This document shows, piece after piece, positions 5,856-9,672 of a stretch of DNA of 9,672 bases. Each line of letters begins with the position of its first letter. Positions within the stretch are counted from its first letter, which is position 1. Both the position numbers and the translations under genes were made by a program. Origin of the DNA: CAZPUI01 sp964415525 (GTDB taxonomy: Bacteria; Acidobacteriota; Holophagae; Holophagales; Holophagaceae); the NCBI GenBank assembly GCA_964415525.1, contig CAYQAS010000140.1, positions 1 through 9,672 on the forward strand, read 5' to 3'. Under the pieces are notes generated by a model. It saw nothing but the letters and a program-made list of their open reading frames with translations, was not told where the DNA came from and ran no database searches.

Positions 5856-8800
5856 TGAAAAAAGCAATAATACCGTTGGTCCTTATTTCCACCCTTCTTA
5901 CGGTTGCAGGAATCGCGGCTTGGCTCTTCTATACCGAGTCGGGGGGGAAATATCTTGTGACCCGCCTCATCCGCTTGATTCCCACCCGGATAGAAGCCGC
6001 CGCGATTTCCGGGACCCTGGCCTCGGAGCTTGCCGTTCACAATTTACAGGTTGGTGGTAAGGGACGTCGGCTTACGGTGGGAAAGACAATCCTCCAGTGG
6101 CGGCCCTGGGAGCTGTCCCTGGGAAAGGTCGTGTTGGCAAAAATGGTTTTTCATGAGGTCTCCTTTCAAGATGATCGGCCCGATGAGCCTCCTGATTTTA
6201 CCTGGCCTAAACTGCCCGGGGTGCTGTCATGGTTTCAAGGAGGGGTCGATCAGTTCGAGATCCGTGGTTTTGCCTATGTTCAACGGGGCCAGGAAATAGC
6301 GATCCAGAAGGTTCATTGCCGTCTGGACATGACCTACGGTTTTGTCCGCGTCCACGACCTGCTTGCGGAAGGCGCGGCCGGGAAAATTACGGGAACGGTC
6401 CAGGCCCATCTTATGAGCCCCTTTATCGCCGCTGACGTCAAGATTGAGCCGAAAGTCTCTTCATGGCCCGTGACAGCCCTCCAGGCCCGCCTCCGGGCGG
6501 TCGACCGGTCGATGTATGTAAGCGGGCCGTTCACGGCCAAGATCTTCAGCGGCCCCCGGGAGCGTTTTACCATTAAAGGCGGCCTTTCCTGCGAACGTCA
6601 CGCCCTTGCTTTCTCGGGCCTCTCCCTGGAAGAAAAAGAACGCAAGGGGATTGTCAAGGGCGAGGGGAAGGTTGATTTCTCCCAAGCCGTAACGGTTGTC
6701 AGGGGGATCGTGAAGGCTGACGACCTCGACCTTTCCCGGGAGGCGGGCATGGAATGCCGTCTTAGCGGGACTGCCGATATTGCCGGCAATCTTTCTTCCT
6801 ACAAAGGCAGTTTCCGCCTGCGTCCGTATTTTACTGCCTGGGAGTCGGGAGAGACGAGCGGCATTTTTTCCGGCGGTCAAGGTCGGGCAAGCATCGAAGA
6901 ACTGCGTATGGACCTTGGCAAAGGAACCGTCAAGGGCCGTATGGATATTGCCTGGGAAAAAGGTTTTGCCGCGACCTTGACGCTCCAGGCAAGAAATATC
7001 GATCCTTCCCGGGGAGTGTCTGGTTTGCATGGCAGCATCCATGCCGATCTGGAAGCGTCCTTGCGGCAGTTCCCAGGGGCCTCCCTGGAGGCGGACGTGA
7101 AGGGGCGGCTGCTCGGCAGCCAGCTGCTGGGAAAGCAGCTGACGGGAACCGTAAATGCCCGCTGGAAAGATGAAGGCCTCAATCTCGACGACCTGAGCTT
7201 GCAGGGAGACGGATTCCATGTCCGCGCCCGGGGCGTTGCGCGGGATCGCATCCTCTATGAGGCGCGCGTGACAAAACTCTCTCGTCTCTTGCCGAAGGCG
7301 GAAGGGCAATTTCAGGGTCAGGGATGGTTCCGTATCCACAATCGTCTCCTCTCAGGAAATCTTGTCGCCGCGGGGAAAGACTTTTCTTTTGATCATACAA
7401 CGATCGAAGCTCTTGCGGCGGAGATTTCCCTTACCGAGGATGGGAACAAGGATCTCCAGGCCAAGATCACGGCGACTAACCTGTCCCTCGGGGAGGCGTC
7501 CTGGCGTCAGGCGGAGCTGAAAGTTGGGGGAACAAGGAGCCGGCACCATGCCGAGCTGCTGGTCAGGAGCCCGGAAAACGGATTGCGCCTTCAGGCTGCC
7601 GGTTCGTACCACCAAGCGGTCTGGACCGGAATAATTAATGATTTCCTCTGGGAGAGTAAGCGCTTCGGCCCTTTGTCCATCGTCAAGCCGGCGGACATCG
7701 TGGCCACAAGGCATTCCCTGTCCCTAACCCCCCTTCTTTTAACCGGACGCGGAGGAGAAAAATTGGAATTGGCCGCCCGTATGGATGGCCAGAAAAGGCA
7801 GGAGTTTCTGACCGCCGAATGGCGGGACTTCGAGCTTGGCCGGGCGACTCTCTTTGCCGCCGACGCGGAGATAGGCGGTAAGACGACGGGGAAGATACAG
7901 GTGGACTGGCCGGGAAGGGAAAAATTCCGCCTGTCCGGGACGGCGATGGTCAAGGGAGAATTCTCCCGCGGGACATTGAAGCTTCCCATCCGGGAGGGCC
8001 AAACCCGCATCCGGTGGGATGAGAAGGGACTGGACATTAGACAGTCCCTCGATTTGGGAGCAAAGGGAAAAGCCGAGGCGGTATTGTCATCTGTATCGAC
8101 GCCTGCCGTGGCGATGCCCGGAGAAGGAACCTTTCAGGTGCGTTTTTCGGATATGGATCTGCAACTTATCAAACCCTGGCTGCCGGCGGCGCTGGAAACG
8201 GAAGGGCGGCTCTCCGGACAGGCGGAGGGTCGGCTGCTGCCACAGCAGCGGTTTGCCATGAAGGGGCAGTCGACGGTTTCGGGGGGAACCTGGAGCGTTG
8301 CCTATCCGAAAGGGAAGGTGCAGTTTTCCCAGGAACGCCTCGTCCTTGACTGGAATTGGCAGAATGACACCCTGCAGGGGTCATTGGAGGGCATACTAGC
8401 CAACCACGGTCAGATCCATTCCACCTTCAGCCTCCCGATCAAGGCGCAAATCCCGCTGAAAATAGACAAAGCCGGACCTCTTGCCATTGCCGCCAAGGGA
8501 GAGCTCCGGGAAAAGGGATTACTGAGCGCCCTCTTTCCCGGAACCGTGCGGGAAACCCACGGACAGCTTGCCATAGATCTGGCCGTCCGGGGATCATGGC
8601 TGTCCCCGATCTATCAGGGGGCCCTCCGCCTTAACCGGGCCGGGGCTTACGTACCGACCACGGGCATCCGTCTGGAGAATGTGGAAGCCGTCGCCAGGTT
8701 CTATGAGGACCGGATCGAAGTCGAGGAAGCATCAGCCCGGTCCGGAGCGGGGGGTATCAAAGGGAAGGCGACGCTCTGGTATGACGACAGGAAAATAAAG

Positions 8801-9672
8801 CATATTAAGGGTTTTCTCGAAGGGGAGGGGTTTCAGGCCGCCTATCTTCCGGAGCTTCAAATAATGGTGAATCCCCGCCTTAACTTCGAAGGAACTCCCG
8901 AGCGACTGGTCCTGCGCGGGGCCATAGATATTCCGGAAGGACGGTACACCGAGTCCAAGGAGCCCGATACGATTCAGACGAGTAAGGATGTCCGGGTCGT
9001 CGACAGGGAAGGAAAAAAACCGAAGTCCCCTCCTTTTGCTATGGATATTGATCTCGCCATCACCCTGGGGGAAAAGGTGTTCATGAAGACCAGAGATATT
9101 GACGGGAAGTTTACCGGCAAGATGAACACTGCCGGCAGAAGCCTGGACAATCTGCGGACCCGCGGTGAGATCCATATTTCCCAGGGATTCTTGTATGCAG
9201 CAGATGCCAAGCTTCCCATTGAAAGGGGCCATATATTTTTCAAGGATAATCCTTTTTCTCTCGCCTCCCTCGATATCCTGGCGGTGAAGACGGTCGGTGA
9301 TGTCCGGGCGGGATTTCTTGTTACCGGCACCATTCGCTCCCCCGTAGTGACCCTCTATTCCGTCCCTTCCATGTCGGACCAGGACGTCCTTGCCCATATC
9401 GTCTTCGGGACGAGTTACACCGGCGATAGAATCCAGGCCACGACACTTCTTAAATCGGCGGGAATGTTCTTTGCCCAGGGAAAGTCGGGGGGGCTTGAAG
9501 ATAGCCTGAGAAAAAGCGCCGGGTTGGATGTCGGGGGGTTGACTTCCCCTGCCCGCTCCAAACAGGGAAGGACCGATATGACCACCTCTCTTTCCACGGT
9601 GGGCCAGTATTTATCGCCCCAGCTCTATGTCGGTCTGGGGCGGGCCCTCTTCAGCGACGATATCCTGTATGT
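5852..9672 (+). CDS. tamB: TamB, inner-membrane-anchored translocation and assembly module subunit, 3' end outside the window
   Basis: The frame stays open for 1273 codons from ATG 5852 (alternative ATG 5855, same frame) to the window edge. Residues about 4-27 form an uncleaved N-terminal membrane anchor (MMKKAIIPLVLISTLLTVAG). The body is long, beta-rich and repetitive, as in AsmA-like/TamB proteins, which form a hydrophobic groove across the periplasm. The C-terminal TamB (DUF490) domain is plain: VTGTIRSPVVTLYSVPSMSD (about 1157-1176), then DVLAHIVFG, and SPQLYVGLGRALFSDD near the edge. Compared with the usual family ending, probably some tens of residues are missing, giving slightly over 1300 against 1259 in E. 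coli. The start overlaps the tamA stop as ATGATGA, with no separate ribosome-binding site, indicating translational coupling. I translated it throughout and found no in-frame stop or frameshift. With TamA it links inner and outer membranes; roles in outer-membrane protein insertion and phospholipid transport are known for the family. Confidence 0.95.
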   Translation, partial: MMKKAIIPLVLISTLLTVAGIAAWLFYTESGGKYLVTRLIRLIPTRIEAAAISGTLASELAVHNLQVGGKGRRLTVGKTILQWRPWELSLGKVVLAKMVFHEVSFQDDRPDEPPDFTWPKLPGVLSWFQGGVDQFEIRGFAYVQRGQEIAIQKVHCRLDMTYGFVRVHDLLAEGAAGKITGTVQAHLMSPFIAADVKIEPKVSSWPVTALQARLRAVDRSMYVSGPFTAKIFSGPRERFTIKGGLSCERHALAFSGLSLEEKERKGIVKGEGKVDFSQAVTVVRGIVKADDLDLSREAGMECRLSGTADIAGNLSSYKGSFRLRPYFTAWESGETSGIFSGGQGRASIEELRMDLGKGTVKGRMDIAWEKGFAATLTLQARNIDPSRGVSGLHGSIHADLEASLRQFPGASLEADVKGRLLGSQLLGKQLTGTVNARWKDEGLNLDDLSLQGDGFHVRARGVARDRILYEARVTKLSRLLPKAEGQFQGQGWFRIHNRLLSGNLVAAGKDFSFDHTTIEALAAEISLTEDGNKDLQAKITATNLSLGEASWRQAELKVGGTRSRHHAELLVRSPENGLRLQAAGSYHQAVWTGIINDFLWESKRFGPLSIVKPADIVATRHSLSLTPLLLTGRGGEKLELAARMDGQKRQEFLTAEWRDFELGRATLFAADAEIGGKTTGKIQVDWPGREKFRLSGTAMVKGEFSRGTLKLPIREGQTRIRWDEKGLDIRQSLDLGAKGKAEAVLSSVSTPAVAMPGEGTFQVRFSDMDLQLIKPWLPAALETEGRLSGQAEGRLLPQQRFAMKGQSTVSGGTWSVAYPKGKVQFSQERLVLDWNWQNDTLQGSLEGILANHGQIHSTFSLPIKAQIPLKIDKAGPLAIAAKGELREKGLLSALFPGTVRETHGQLAIDLAVRGSWLSPIYQGALRLNRAGAYVPTTGIRLENVEAVARFYEDRIEVEEASARSGAGGIKGKATLWYDDRKIKHIKGFLEGEGFQAAYLPELQIMVNPRLNFEGTPERLVLRGAIDIPEGRYTESKEPDTIQTSKDVRVVDREGKKPKSPPFAMDIDLAITLGEKVFMKTRDIDGKFTGKMNTAGRSLDNLRTRGEIHISQGFLYAADAKLPIERGHIFFKDNPFSLASLDILAVKTVGDVRAGFLVTGTIRSPVVTLYSVPSMSDQDVLAHIVFGTSYTGDRIQATTLLKSAGMFFAQGKSGGLEDSLRKSAGLDVGGLTSPARSKQGRTDMTTSLSTVGQYLSPQLYVGLGRALFSDDILY

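Noticed and set aside
6461..7339. 292-codon open frame on the minus strand inside tamB
   Set aside because: It lies wholly antisense to a continuous, well-recognised tamB frame, has no convincing ribosome-binding site or domain, and long antisense frames are common in GC-rich genes.
8732..9397. 221-codon open frame on the minus strand inside tamB
   Set aside because: Antisense to the conserved C-terminal TamB domain, with no recognisable family; a compositional shadow.
1..9672. CRISPR arrays, tRNA or rRNA genes, and insertion-sequence transposases
   Set aside because: No regularly spaced repeats, cloverleaf-like sequence, rRNA-like sequence or transposase motif was seen on either strand.

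Overview
The window looks like a chromosomal segment from a GC-rich Gram-negative bacterium. The outer-membrane pair tamA-tamB requires a two-membrane envelope. The gene mix (anaerobe-type ferritin-like diiron protein, CorA, a Cys-motif class III aminotransferase) and the style of the 124-bp hairpin repeat suggest a deltaproteobacterium (Desulfobacterota, perhaps Syntrophales-like). That placement is inferred from recognition only, since no search was run.

Layout. Positions 1-2961 are read on the minus strand, in transcription order: corA (2961-1888), a 124-bp inverted-repeat element (1818-1695), a ferritin-like diiron protein (1667-1188), and, 5 bp further, a PLP-dependent class III aminotransferase (from 1182, running off the left edge). 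Positions 2962-3123 are a divergent intergenic region with a candidate promoter on each strand. From 3124 everything reads on the plus strand: acetolactate decarboxylase (3124-3876), a 179-bp gap containing two tiny overlapping reading frames, tamA (4056-5855), and tamB (5852 onward, running off the right edge after 1273 codons).

How the genes work together. TamA (Omp85-family beta-barrel with POTRA domains) and TamB (inner-membrane-anchored periplasmic AsmA-like protein) form the translocation and assembly module that spans the envelope. Their 4-bp ATGA overlap indicates translational coupling. The ferritin-like gene and the aminotransferase are probably co-transcribed, because the stop codon of the first lies inside the ribosome-binding site of the second; no biochemical link is evident. 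CorA (divalent-cation channel) and acetolactate decarboxylase (acetoin formation) appear to be unrelated single genes.

I see no mobile-element gene, CRISPR array, tRNA or rRNA, and no clear new multi-gene system. The points most worth checking are small-scale: the hairpin repeat sitting in the ferritin leader, degenerate heptanucleotide repeats in the tamA signal-peptide region, a chain of overlapping mini-ORFs in front of tamA (which lacks its own Shine-Dalgarno), a four-cysteine insert in the aminotransferase, and a local cluster of one 10-mer around the decarboxylase gene.
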